Assembly (NCBI GenBank): GCA_027475525.1
Contig: JAMWFC010000037.1
Coordinates: 1,059,419 to 1,123,418 of the forward strand
Direction: 5' to 3'
From: Macrolepiota albuminosa
Lineage: Eukaryota > Basidiomycota > Agaricomycetes > Agaricales > Agaricaceae
Length of the DNA: 64,000 nucleotides
Below, piece by piece: positions 41,050 to 53,450 of the stretch. Both the position numbers and the translations under genes were made by a program. The notes under the pieces were generated by a model. It saw nothing but the letters and a program-made list of their open reading frames with translations. It was not told the DNA's origin and did not search any database. Every line of letters begins with the position of its first letter. Within the stretch, counting starts at the first letter, position 1.

Positions 41050-43785
41050 AGGATAGTTGGATGGGATAGTTTGCTGTCGTTGAGCGGTTTTGGTCTAACT
41101 ACCTCCACATTTAGCAATGCTTTCATAGTTTTTCTCTCGTAACTTACTATACCCTTTCCACTAGACGAGGTATTTATTACCAACTATAAAGTAGTGGATT
41201 GATTCTCTACATCGGAAATTAAACGTGGATAGTAGGAGCAGTTTTAAAGTCTTTATTTCTTCTATGTTCGATGTCAATGTGTGGGGTCCCGAACATTCGC
41301 CAGCCACACTTCTTGGCTTACCACGTGACTTTGATCTTGAACGTAGCCGTGGATTTAGGACGCCAGCCAAACCACGCATGTATATCCAACGCGGCTATGT
41401 ATCGCTCATTCGATTTTGGTTCCATACGCAAAGCTAATGCTTTAAAATGATATCGTATCTATGCTCGCTGTGACTTCAGTCGTCTCACCGACGACTATGC
41501 TCGCCTAAAAACTCGATTTTCCTGGTATGGTTTCCTCTGCGATCTCCTTCCCGATTTAGGTCCCCCTCACGGTTGCCGAGACTATGTACAATGACCCTAG
41601 CCAACGGTTCCGATAACTGGACATTTCGAACTCGGGGACAGGACCGACCGCCGGAACTTTTTTTCAGGATCTCTACTACGTGGCATTTGCTCTCATGTAC
41701 TAGGGTGCAACATTCTTCGTGATCACTCCATAGAGTAAAGGATGATCGATGATCTCCGAGGTAACGGTCATTCTGTCCTAATGATATTCATGAACGTTGC
41801 TTGGTTCCTACTGCGCTCCATGTTTTCGGCGGTCATTGCTGGAATCGCCACTCTCCGATCGACTATGCGATGACCCGAATCATGATAAATGACTCTCAGC
41901 GTCCCTTACTGTTCATTTGAGATCCCTCCGATATCATTTTTGCGCCGTCTCGGCTTCTGAAACAAATATAACTGTATTTTCAAAAGGATCAGTATGCGAC
42001 GTCAGGGCAGTTGCTGCTCAAGAGTGAGAAGACGTGGACAATTTGGACTCCTGAATTTAATTTTAGTTTTTCTTCACAAGGGAAAGGGCAGCTTCTAATT
42101 TTTGTGATACGGCATTTAAAGTGGATGATCTTCCACGTTGGCTTAAAGTTCATTTCCTTGACCATCGGTGATATTCCCCTGAAGTTAATCAATCTAATTC
42201 TAGTACCCTTCTCTCTGTATTTTTTCTTTCTCAGTATTTTCCTTTTTGCCCATTTTTGTCCGAGCGCCCGTTCAGGAACAATTCCTCTTGGAGAAATATG
42301 TCGGTAAGCTCTCCGCTCCGAATTTCAGAGAGATGCAATGATCTGGTCTCTTTGAACGCATAACCTCAATTCCAATATCCAGCGGATGTCTCAACAATGT
42401 ATACATTAGCGTGGCGTAAACCCAGTGAATTAGGCGCCTACCAGCCAGAGATTATGCTTGTTATGACGTCATTTTGATTTCGATGGCCCAAAAAAGGATC
42501 GAGCTACTATCAACCCATCGCGCTCATGTTGCTCGTCCAGATGATAACCTGCCTATTGATAGTGTGATATATGATCTGGAGACCTTGAAACGCTTTTGCT
42601 GGTTCCCAAATTTGAATAATCAGGTATATGACAGATATGATATACGCCATACCCAAGATTGCGAATGGGGTACGTCGCATTGGAGTTGAGCAGCGGAAGA
42701 AGCATAGTAATGTGCCATAAAGTTGTCAGTGCAATCACCGAGCCCGGAGTATCCACATAGAGACTTCCAAAACGCATTTAGACCAGTGAAGTGGAGGAAA
42801 GAGAGGAGAGTCGTCGATATGGTAGTAGTAGTACATGACATCCGATAGAGTCCCGATAGATGATTCTAGGTGCTACAGCTAAGATGAGGTATGGATACAA
42901 TGAAAGGTTTTTGGGCGACAATGCCCGACACCAGCAACAATTGCAGGATTCAAAATGCAAGGCAAAGGAACGAGCACTCCTGAGGATGGGATAGCTGGTT
43001 ATCTTCGAGAGCCTGTGGTCAATAAATAAGAGGAGTGCTCTCTATCATCATGCAGTTAGCGATGAACAGGCCACAAGAAGACGATAGATATTGACTTCTA
43101 TTTTCCAGCAAGTTGGCAAGGCTCGCACTTGGCTTCATGGTTTGGCACTGCTTCAATTTTTTTCTTTGGGCAGTCATGTGGTGACGAGGCCATCTTGCAG
43201 GAGGACACCAGGCGCGTAAACTCCTTCCTACATGAAGCACAATTACCAGCAGTGAAGAGGCACATCCCAGAGATACCCGAAGCGAAAACGTACATTACTT
43301 TGGCCAGATACAGCATGATTTTATATGATACAGGTTCCCTGCATTTGGTCAATGTTGGAATTGTTCCACGAGAAATTGCATCATGTGTTGACGTGCAAAA
43401 GCAAGGGCGTCTTTAATCCCGAGCTCCAAACACCGAAATGACATTCCAATCAGCGGACATTTAGATTAAATAGATTGGACATTAAGTTCACATCTATCCC
43501 TTGGGCGAGTCGGGACTGCTGCAAAAGACCCTAAGCCGGACGAACGTTTGATCATGTTTCTTTACAGGCTTGAGCGCGGTTAGTACACCTAGTGTTAAAG
43601 GGGTGGCATCGAACATGACCTCGTAGAGAACTGACCAAATTTGACGAAGCCTTGGTCTCGGTCGGTCGGGCAAAGGCTTCAAGGTTTCGCATCACATGAC
43701 AGTAACAGTCACGCTAGGTGATCGATCAAAAATCTATTTCTGAGGCCTCCTGAGAGTTTATAAGTATCTACAGACGATCACCAAC
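41050..43785. other. Intergenic, nothing firm
   Basis: 2.7 kb without a supported gene. Minus frames at 42553-42960 are hydrophobic (LIVLTT- and LPLLNS-like stretches) and could be exons of a membrane protein, but I could not join them. A minus frame at 43352-43098 has several Cys (NCASCRKEF, KCEPCQ) without a known fold. Confidence 0.4.
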
Positions 43786-45348
43786 ATGTTGGCTCACGCC
43801 AAGCCACCTGGACCTACGAACAAGGAATTGTATCACCCGGTACCCCCTGGAGTCACGGCTGTCATATCACGTTCGCGGGATAAGTCTATCCACGTACTCT
43901 ACAAGGATTATCAAGTAATCGTCATCCAACTTCCACTTCATCCCGACAGAAATCAAGACCCCAATGTGGAAGTTACACTGGAATATTGTCGCGCTTCAAA
44001 TCGGCGCTACTATGAAGAGTTGGACCAGATAGTATGGATCGTCAATTTTGTTGCCACGTGTGCGTTTTAATCACGTAGTACAGCAAATGCTGCTCGACAA
44101 AATCGAGTTCAGTAAGTCAAACTGGGTGTACGCCGTCAAAAATTCAAAGGGAGGTGGATATGATCTAGTCCACAGGACAAGGCGCAAGCGCCAATTAACA
44201 TGCCACACATGGGCACGCTTGATTCCTCGCAGAGATATCAAGTTCACCAATTTCTATGTAACCTTTAACATTTGGAATGGGTATTGGAACGGATATGAAG
44301 TTGGTAAGGACGAGACCCGCTCGTTGAAAGCTTTGCTACTATATAGGATATAGATTGTTTAATGGGCTTCGAGGATTGGACCATCGAGAATCTGGATCGG
44401 CACATGTGGGCGTACTTAGCCTTACAGGGTCTTGATCTCACTTATCATGTCTTCGGTCATCTTGTCGAAGATGATGGAACTATTGTGGGCATTGTGCAAG
44501 AGGCACGCCTTGGGAGGCTGATGCAATACCGGGATAGATCAATTGTCTATGACGCATATTCAAGGATGCAACAACGCGGCCTGATCTATTGCGGAGGCAC
44601 CGAATTCTTTAATACTCATATCATGGACGGGAAGGTCCGTATATCGGCCCTTCATACCATCTGGTACTTCCCAGACGAACAAGAGTGTAAAAGGCAGGGA
44701 GAAATCCGTTACTGGCAGTCACTGGATGGTTGGTTCCGAGATCTCAAAGGACGACAGAATACTTCCCCAAGTCCATGCTTCTACCGTGAATGGGTCGAAA
44801 TTCCTAGACTTATAGCGCGCTTTTCACCTGATCGTCCCCTCTTTCTCAACTTGGTAGATCGGCTGGTCACGGGAAAGAAGGAAGAAATTGAAAATCGTTA
44901 TCGAGCTATTCAAGCCTGGCTTCGCAAGACTGAGCGTTCGCGCAAAGAGCTAGCTCTTTTGGATGGCAAACCGAGTTCTTCTCGAGCTGGTGTTGTTCGA
45001 CGAGAAAAGACACGCATCTCCGAAACCCGCGTACAATCTCGTCCTTCCTGTCAAAACGGGGTTGTTGGCCCTTCTAATATCATTGTCGTGCCTTACAATA
45101 AAGCTCGCAATGACCACCGAAAAGTGATCTCAGGTAGAATCGAGAGCCCATTCAGCGATGCAGAATCGGAAGAGACTGCTGTTGAGTATGCATCTACATT
45201 GGCAGTCGATGCCCAGTCTCTGCACCCATCCAGCTTCCGTCCTGATAACGAATCAGATTCGGAGTCTGGTAATGATGATACACTCAAAGGATATGCTGTC
45301 GCTCTTTCATGGTCGTTCCTCCCACTCAACACTCCGTCTCTTGCCTGA
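43786..45348 (+). CDS. Kinase-fold protein without catalytic residues, Agaricomycete family
   Basis: Exons 43786-44057, 44113-44303 and 44354-45348, all in phase, 485 residues. The second half of the fold reads HLVEDDGTIVGIVQEARLGR, YDAYSRMQQRGLIYCGGTEFFN and DGKVRISALHTIWYF. This lines up with the C-lobe pattern of kinases (hinge, catalytic loop, Asn, DFG), but the HxD Asp and the DFG are replaced. Hence it should be a pseudokinase. The C-terminal about 140 residues are Ser/Arg/Glu-rich and disordered. Similar degenerate kinase-like proteins are numerous in mushrooms. Role unknown. Confidence 0.7.
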
Positions 45349-48070
45349 TGATTTACAAATTGTTTTTTGTACTCCTATTCAAGTGCTCAATGTGTAAATC
45401 TAGGATTGCAGGAGCAATCCGGATTATGTACCTCTAGAAGGTTCAGTAATCGTATCATGTGTTTTCCGCCGTCATTATCAGTGCTACCTACATTGAATTG
45501 AATTGTACAATGTATACATATACCTTTGATGTGAAATCGATTCGAGTACAACTTGAGTTGGTATGTAGAAGAGGACATATCCTTTGCCGGCTGTTTAAAA
45601 AGGTCCAAATTTACTATGTGTATGCAGCTTACTCAATTTACCAATTGTTCGTAGGTTGATAAACTATCGAATTGGAAAGTGTGGCGCGAACCCTACTGCC
45701 TTAGCAGAACGTCAGACTCAGCCTTCACAAGCACGTCAAGGAGGACAATCATAAGTCAAATCATCAAGCCTAAGAGACAGCTCATAAGTTGTCAACGCAA
45801 ACGTCTCGGACAAACTGCCGTTCACCTGCGAATCCAAGTGTAGCCTGAGAGTGCCAAGCATTTCTCAGAACACTTTTGATCTAGATCCTCTACCAGCCCT
45901 GTTGCTATGATCCATCAAGATCAACATTTTCAGAACAACTATTGACCAGGCTTATGCAGCCTTTTGCAGTCATATACAGGTGGGTATAACCTCAAAACTA
46001 GATCGATTAACGCAATCCTTTGAATCTAGATGGTGCTGACCAGAGTTGTCAAAATAAAGGCAACAGAGACTATGGCGATATTGTTACGAAAGAGGTTTGA
46101 CCAGATCATACAACGATAGATTGGACCAGGACATGACCGCGGACAAGTACGCCTACAGGTCTTTTACCCCAGTATGCTCTAAAACCATAACTGCGCTTCG
46201 CCTGAAACGATTTCTCCGACTCCAAATGAGCATTGAGTAAGCGGCCGGCTCCCAGCGAGTTCTGTGAATTCTATCCAAGCATGTACGTGAACACAGCGTC
46301 TCCATCTGGACTCTATGTTTGGTGCAAGCAGAGTAGAGACAAATGAAGTCGGAAGGTCGTCCCGGAACTTAATCTGGGCCCGGAGTTATCTTTGTGGATC
46401 GCTGAGCGTTTACGGGGATGAAGAACCAGATTCTCTCCACTTAGGCGCTCACCGCTCCACCGACTTTCGGTCGAGCCCTAGGATATGTCGACACAATGAC
46501 CAAAAGAGGTAGAAGTCCCGTCCTGGTCAGCATGATCAAGCTGAGGTTTAACGCCTAGATGTCAGGCCGGCGTTGGCTGGCATATGGTTTTCCTGTCAAT
46601 CTCACGAATTGTCATTGCGTTGCTACATTTTATCCTGCTCCAAGGGGTTTAAGGAGTCCGAGGCGCAAGTATCTCCTCCCATAGGCTTCACCGAATTTAA
46701 ACCTTTGCCCCACACGGACCGTAGGAGATCAGGAAGGACGGAAAGAGCTAGATAAGTAGCAATTCGAAAGATTGGGAAATCAGCAGGGAAGTTTTAACTT
46801 TTAGATGAAAGCGATTGTAGAAATTTTAATCTCAACGATCAAATGACTAAGGTTGCGTCCTTATGGTCTTTTCAATGGAATTCATGACACTCTTTTTGGT
46901 CTTTTGTAGCTTATGTCTCGCCTGCAAATAAGTAGTTGACGTAACCGCTGCAAGTTCGAGTGCTACAAACTGTACAGCGCTATCCTTACCGGATCCATCT
47001 ACTTTGTGTCCACAAGTATGTGATTAGCATCTAGCATCATCGTATGGCAAGATCTCTCTAAGATTGTTCGATATGTCAAGGGATCGGATCCCTTGACTCC
47101 GGAATTCTGCTGGGATCAAGGGTTTTGCAGCTGGGGCTCCTGTCCTCGCCGACTTCACCGTGTTGCGTCTGCCGCCAAGTGTACGCCTGTTTTCCTTGCT
47201 CCTGATTTTGAGAAATTGACGCTTCCGTAACCATGTAAAGTCATCCCGCGAACGTTCATCGATATCATCAAGCGCGCCTGCAGTGATGTTTTCCAATAAG
47301 CGTATCCACAATGCATTGTGGGTGTGTTTTCATGACCTTTTCTGGTGAATCTGTTCAAAGCTCACGTTTCTTTCCAAAAGCGTCTCTGAAACCAATCGGA
47401 ATGCAGTTCCTGAATATCACTCTGTAGGTCTTCCAAGTGTGATAACTAACGACCGGGAATATCCTAGTGAAAAGCTACTTGGTAATTGTGTCCGAAACAT
47501 ATGGAGAGTGGCATGCACCCAAGACTATCTCTGATGCAATTTGAGATCGGACGGTCGCTTTCGACACTCATCAGCATCGAATGACGAACTATGAGCAACA
47601 ACCTGAGGAGTCGAGAGAAATTCCCCTCGTCTCTATGATTTATTACGGCTTGTAGCGACCTGGATGTAATCCTACAATTACGACCACTCAGTATTTAGTA
47701 TTGTTAGTATCTGATCCCGCTCGATTACTTACTTCTTTGGTTTTGACCATCACCATCTCGCGTTACTACGTGCACGTACATACATCATCTCGACTGTTGA
47801 ATACAGCGAGGTTCTATTGTCTCTCGGTGCTGTCTAAGTGAGGACGCCGTCCTACACTGGAGATTGTAACGCCCAGTCTTGGTGTCCTATATCACTCACT
47901 TTGAGTATCGCAAAATGGGATAAACGACCACTAAAATAACGCTCATTAGGCATGTATGCGATGTCAATGACCTAGTAGTAAGTACATAAAAAATCGTAGC
48001 GTAGTCGTGTAAGTAGCGGCAGAAGGATATTAAATATATCCGATACGTATCATCCAAGCGAACATCAAGC
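45349..48070. other. Intergenic, nothing recognised
   Basis: 2.7 kb with only short frames. A basic minus frame at 47311-47024 (FTWLRKRQFLKIRSKENRR) has no known domain. No repeats or RNA genes were seen. Confidence 0.45.
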
Positions 48071-49760
48071 TCAACGGATAGACCATTTGTCAAAAGCGCT
48101 CTCTTTCTTAGTTGGATCAGGGCGTTTTCTCCAGACGTGCCACTTCCTAAGAGTCTCATCTCGCGAACAGACGGTGAAGATATCTTCGCCATTCGGCGAG
48201 AGGCAGCTGTGCGTTATTGGACCCAGATGTGCTGATGTCAGATTGAGCAGTCGTTTACCCGAAGGATAGTCATGTACTGTGATCGAGTTAGTAAGGGGTG
48301 TAGATAGGAGTTTCATCGGCCTTGAAGGTATTGTGGAGGACACGGAGCCACGGGTAGGAAGTAGAGGCTCGAAGGAAGAGCCATGCGTGCTGAGGAGTTC
48401 TTTGCAGTGAGGTGACCAGTGGAGAGATAGAACGGCAGTGTTTAGAGGAATCGTCAAGGTCGGTGTGGGGAGTGCTGACGATGATGACGAACTCCAAACA
48501 CGGAGCGTACCTTCTGGATATAGACTCCCTGTTGCGAGAAGATCTGATTTCCAAGGGCACCATGCTAAAGCCTGACGACAAGCCGAGTCAGCAATGATCA
48601 ATCCAGTCGTTTCTGATGCATAGATCGCACCTTCACCGGTGCGCGATGTCTCATCTTTGGCCCCTGCGTGCCTGCTTCAAAGAGTTCCTTTCCCGCTCTT
48701 TTATCCCAGATGTAGACCATACCGAGGTCATCGCCACTCGCCAGCATCGAGCCATCTGCATTCCATTTGAGATTAAGGATCTTGCCCTTGTGCCCTGGTA
48801 CGCGACGAGTCTTCTCCGGACAACGGATATCAAAGAGAGATATTGAGCCATCCTCGAGTCCCACGGCGAGCAAATCTTCATTCCAGTCCAAGCCCCCAAC
48901 ACCCAGGAAATTGGCATCGCGCCACATGCGTATCAGCCCACCCTTGTCATGCCCTTCTCCTGCATCCCTGACTTGCATGACCCCTCGGCTCGTCCCGAGA
49001 GCTAGCTTTCTACCGCTACCGTGCCCACCCCATTCGAGGTGGCATAGCTCACCGGCATCGGGACCGTCAACCTTACAGAGACGGAAGACGGCACGTGTAT
49101 CGAGATTCTGGTAGTAGACGTTGACCCCACAAGCGACTGCGATGTGATTATCTCGTGACCATGTTACGGGTGTCGCAAAGGGATCTTGAGTCATTCCAGG
49201 AGCATCGAGTACCAGCAGACATTGCTGCCTGCTGGTCAGATTTGAAACGACGGAGCTGGCATGGACGAGAGGTGGAATATCGAATAAACTCGAAGCGCTA
49301 CGACGGAGCATGTTGAACATTTTGCCGTGGTCTCCACCTCTAGGCTCGTTCTCTTTGCAATTCAAGATACGATCGTCGCTCAAACCGAACAATCGACTGA
49401 TACGATTTGTCCTAGGGGTAGCAGTGAGTGGTATGATGGTTTTGGGTCGCGATGGAACAAATCTATCCAACTGAAGGTCCAACTAGTTGTCACAGATAAT
49501 GCAAGGGAATAAAGACGAACGCACTGAGTTTGAAGGACGCAAGGTATTTTCGCCTATAAAGTCCTGATGCATAGTGAAATCTCCTCCAAGCATAGATATA
49601 CGTCGTCTTTTCAAGGACGAAAACTTGGAGACCGACGGATTTGAAGCAACCCGTTTCCTTGGTGTTTCGGTGTGACATGTTTCTGCAGGTGTATCTCTGT
49701 AAGATATAGAGATGATATGAACGCAAGCATCGCAGTATAAAGAACTACTTACGCCGACAT
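48071..49760 (-). CDS. APC/C activator, Cdc20/Cdh1 family WD40 protein
   Basis: Exons 49760-49753 (only 8 nt), 49696-49525, 49482-48631 and 48571-48071; all joins are GT..AG and in phase, 510 residues. The C-box DRFVPSR is at residues 66-72. A WD40 propeller starts at about 150 (GVNVYYQNLDTRAV, LGVGGLDWNEDLLAVG, GKILNLKWNADGSMLASG, ALAWCPWKSDLLATGS). The protein ends in Trp-Ser-Ile-Arg, an IR tail that docks on the APC/C. The C-box and IR tail together mark APC/C co-activators that deliver substrates for ubiquitination in mitosis or meiosis. The propeller is divergent, so a meiosis-specific paralogue (Ama1/Mfr1-like) is possible. Confidence 0.88.
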
Positions 49761-49897
49761 TATGGTGGTAGGAGGCAGAGAGAATATCGGCGCCGGCGCC
49801 TCGACTTGCTATTTGAATGGCAAATGACAATGACAATCGTCACAATGGAAGCACTTAAGTTCCACGTGATCGTTCCGTTCCGGTCAGTGGATCAGCA

Positions 49898-50140
49898 TTG
49901 ACAGCAAAAGCTTCAACTCCAACAGCCATGACTACCCTTCCAACTGACCTCAAATGCATGGAGCAACAGGATCTGGCTCTCATACTCAGAGCCGACTTGA
50001 ACAAGCATTCGACCTATCCAAGGCCTGACACGCACCCTTATCGCATTGTCTGTCACTACCGTGTTGACCGATTTATCAATGCCGACGGGAAAAATTTTCT
50101 GAAGCACGGTGTACTTCCCAAACTTGGGGAAGCTATATAG
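49898..50140 (+). CDS. Hypothetical protein, possibly first exon
   Basis: 80 codons from ATG at 49898 (another ATG at 49928), divergent from the APC/C activator with 137 bp between them. The sequence (LALILRADLNKH, HYRVDRFINADGKNFLKHG) looks like real protein but matches no family I know. Downstream DNA to about 50690 has scattered frames that might be more exons. Low confidence. Confidence 0.35.
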   Translation: MTAKASTPTAMTTLPTDLKCMEQQDLALILRADLNKHSTYPRPDTHPYRIVCHYRVDRFINADGKNFLKHGVLPKLGEAI

Positions 50141-51585
50141 TGAAGCTTACTCGGCTGACTATTTCAACCACATCATCGCTCTGTTCCATTTGTTCATGAG
50201 GGACAAAGTACACCCAGCGGATATTGGACTGGCGGAGAAGCGTGACAAGTTGCTTTGTATGGGGCCTTAAAGTTCTAAGTCGGACGTCATGCTTGTACCT
50301 GTTCAAATGGATACAAAGTCCCTGTCGGCCAGGTGGTGTGGCTCATGGGTGGCCCATGGTTTACGCTGTTGCAGAAATGACGACTACCAGGCATCCCACT
50401 CGTAGATTGGAGGACACCTCTGCTTCCAAGGCATTTCTGATGATGTATACACAAGGAACTCGATATCGCGTACCCACCATCACAATGGATGAGTGTGATT
50501 TCTCCATACATACTTCTGATCGCGCTGGACGTGTTTGTACACGAATCTGAATTACGAGAGTCAAGAACATGCCACAATCTTTGTACATTTCTTGTTGATG
50601 ATATATTTCGAAGATTGGGGGTTTGGCAGGACCATGAAGCGAAGAGAAGCTCTCTGTGTGTCATAATGCTTATCTTGTTCTAATTTATAAGTTGAAACTA
50701 GGGAAGAGAGTCTCCCTAAACTAACTAGCAAAGAGAAAATTTCTGTTAAAGGTATGCCAGGGCTGGACAACTGCTGATGTTTCCTCTATTTTTCTTCTAC
50801 TGCCACCTTTGTAGCTGGGGAAACAAATATAGAACTTGTAAGCATCTCTGGGTTTCAATTGTCCATGTCAAAGGGTATAAAATAGAAAGGATTTTGTCCT
50901 CCAAAAACAAGGTGGAAATTTATGTGCTCAATCCTGATAGTCCCTCACAAGTGGGGCTGTTAGAACATGATTTGGAAAAATAATTATAGAGAACTCCCAT
51001 GTGGTCTCAAGGTGCATTACCTCTTCCACAGTACCAACAACAATGAGAAGCATAACTAATCACCTGGCAGAGGAAAATCCAAAGAGAACAAGTCTAAGAA
51101 TTTCTCTGCCAGGGTGCAGTGCTGATGATGCCAACTGTGGTTGAGAACACTGGATGCTATGTAGTAAAACATTGTCTTCAGCATTTGGCATGTGTAAAGT
51201 GCAAAGAGTTCTGGCAGAGTCCCAGTGTGCTTGAGACAATTAGATGCGGCTAGGCACTAGTAATTAATGCTCCTGATGCTACCTAGCAAACTGTAAACAC
51301 TGTGATTCTAATGAAGGTTTGGCAAAATAGTGCAATGCAAATATGCCTACTGTTGGCACTGTAGGTGTCAGGATCCTCTGACTGAGGGGGGCTCCTATAA
51401 AGCAAAAGAACCACCTTAGGCAGACTTGACAGCAAACAAGTATGTGGCTAAAGTAAGTGAGGAAAAAAAGAGAGAAAGGAGGATGAACACAAGTAAAAAG
51501 CAGACAATAGGTAATTTCAAGACTGGAGTGTAGCTACAGACTAGGAGACCTTATATAGCTGTAGGACACTATCAAAAAGGGGAGC
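50141..51585. other. AT-rich intergenic/repeat DNA
   Basis: After about 50700 the sequence changes to AT-rich, low-CpG DNA with purine-rich plus strand. It is unlike the genes to the left and similar in style to 54 kb and 63 kb. No ORF is supported. It is probably old repeat sequence. Confidence 0.45.
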
Positions 51586-51740
51586 TGAAAGCAATCTAAG
51601 TCAGGTGAAAGTGATCTAAGTCAAGTGGAAATGATCTGAGTCAGGTAGAAGTAATCTAAGTCAAGAGGAAGTGATCTAGAACAGTAGAAGCAATATTGGA
51701 AGTGATCTGGAACAGGTGGGAGTGATTTGAAACAGAAAAA
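51586..51740 (+). repeat. Degenerate minisatellite, unit about 20 bp
   Basis: About seven imperfect units resembling GTGATCTAAGTCAGGTGGAA follow each other, with drift towards the right end (GTGATCTGGAACAGGTGGGA). A related GTGGCTGAGA-type sequence continues to about 51820. No coding content. Confidence 0.75.
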
Positions 51741-52153
51741 GTGGTCTTAGATGTAGCTGAGACCTGGATGTGGCTGAAACAAGACTGTGGCTAAGATCTA
51801 GGGGTGTGGCTGAGATGGACTGTGTTGATTCTGAAGTTGGATGATGATGATGGGAGGAGAAATGATATGAGTCCTGACAGTAGACAAAGAAGACAATATA
51901 GATGCTGCTAGCACCTAATTTTCAAGCAATGCTAAGTCAAGCTAGCAAGATTTAAATGGTGAGAGTAACTAGGTTCTGATTTGTTGTTATTTACATTCTA
52001 GTAGCTATTTTTCATACTACAGTGGCTCAAAAAACTGTCCCAATGTTTCATACTTTTTGAAAGATGACATTGGCATGAAGGATGGGAAGTACATAAAATC
52101 CTGATTAAATCATGTAAAATACTATGGCATCGTAGCTACAAAATAAATCTAAG

Positions 52154-52422
52154 TTTATGTAATCGAGATCAAAACTGATGGAGCAATAGCCATTTTAAAA
52201 TATTCACTCATTGGGACAGTTTTTTGAGCATTTATGTAATCGAGATCAAAACTGATGGAGCAATAGCCATTTTAAAATATTCACTCATTGGGACAGTTTT
52301 TTGAGCATCTTTAATTTTAGTATCTAGTACTTTGTATGTCCTCTAATTTTAAAATATTCACTCATTGGGACAGTTTTTTGAGCATCTTTAATTTTAGTAT
52401 CTAGTACTTTGTATGTCCTCTA
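52154..52422. repeat. 77-bp tandem duplications 12 and 13 (overlapping)
   Basis: 52154-52230 equals 52231-52307, and 52269-52345 equals 52346-52422, both exact. They lie in the left terminal repeat of the Tc1 element. The right terminal repeat lacks them, which shows they are not part of the element. Confidence 0.95.
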
Positions 52423-53450
52423 TTTGCTTTGATAACTGCTTGAATCCTTCTAGGCATGCTTTCTATTAGTCTTTGGCATACCTCTGGTGGTATTTCATCC
52501 CACTCCTTTGCAACCCTCTCCCATAATTCATGCACACCATAAGGAGGTGTTTCATACTGCCTAAGTTGCTCTTTGAGGTACTCCTAGAGATGTTCAATAG
52601 GGTTGAGATCAGGGGATTGGGCTGGCCACCAAAGGACATTAAAGTTGCTGTCCTCAAACCACTTGTCAGCCCTCTTGGAGTTGTGTTTGGAGTTATTGTC
52701 CTGTTGAAAGTAGTGGGCACCCTCCTCCATCTCCAACTTCTCAAAATTCTCCTTTGCTCCATCATCTAAAATTTCAGAGCACTGCTCTGCATTCATGATT
52801 CCCACCACCTCTACAAGCTTTTCTACCTCATTCCAACTCATACAGCCCCATACCATGAGATTATTCCCTCCTCCATGCTTCACAGTAGGTGTAGTTGTTC
52901 GGTCTGAAATGTCTTCTTCTTGTAGCTTCCACACATACTGCTTCCCATCTGACCCAATCCTGTTAATCTTTGTCTCATCTGTCCACAACACCCTTTTCCA
53001 GTCCTCTATAGTCCAGTTCTGATGCTTCTGAGCCCATTTAAGCTGTAGTTGTCAATGTTTAGCTTTGAGCATAGGAACTTTTCTCTTGGTAGCAGACCAA
53101 TACCCCTCCTCCTTCAACACATTCCAGACAGTCTTGGAAGAGACAGGGTTGAAAATGATGTTGTTGATAAAATTAGTGGCCTGGACAGCTGTATCAAGTC
53201 TTCCAGTTGAGATTTGTTGAATAATAGCCTGTTTATCACATGGAGTAAGCTTAGCAGGACAGCCTCCAGGATGGTTTTCCTTGTCCATCTCCAACTCTCT
53301 ACCAATCCTCCCAGTAGTAGACTTCCCTAAACCACTTTGAGCCTCAATCTGACCAGAGAATACCCTTAAGCAAGAAGAGAAGCAACAGTAGAGTGTTGTG
53401 CAGAAGGAATAGGTTTTATGATAGTGGTTGAAGGTCAAGATGTGGTTCAA
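52400..53450 (-). pseudogene. Tc1-type transposase, two nonsense codons
   Basis: The minus frame starts near 53450, with an N-terminal helix-turn-helix part (GLGKSTTGRIGRELEMD; GGCPAKLTPCDKQAI). It meets TGA at 53052-53054, goes on with LKWAQKHQNWTIEDWKRVLWTDETK, then YFQQDNNSKH and SPDLNPIEHL, and meets TAG at 52584-52586 before its last about 60 residues. The catalytic residues are Asp (TDE), Asp (QQDN) and Glu (PIEH) with the DD34E spacing. Both stops fit C-to-T change (CGA to TGA; TGG to TAG). The enzyme would cut and paste the element; this copy cannot make it whole. Confidence 0.85.

Noticed and set aside
42553..43352. A possible multi-exon membrane or Cys-rich protein on the minus strand
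   Set aside because: Frames are short, no GT..AG joins gave a recognisable protein, and no family motif was seen.
46100..47400. Short basic ORFs as genes between the pseudokinase and APC/C activator
   Set aside because: No domain, no splice continuity and no codon pattern that stands out from the intergenic background.
51586..51740. A CRISPR-like array
   Set aside because: Units of about 20 bp are contiguous and drift gradually, with no unique spacers; the context is eukaryotic.
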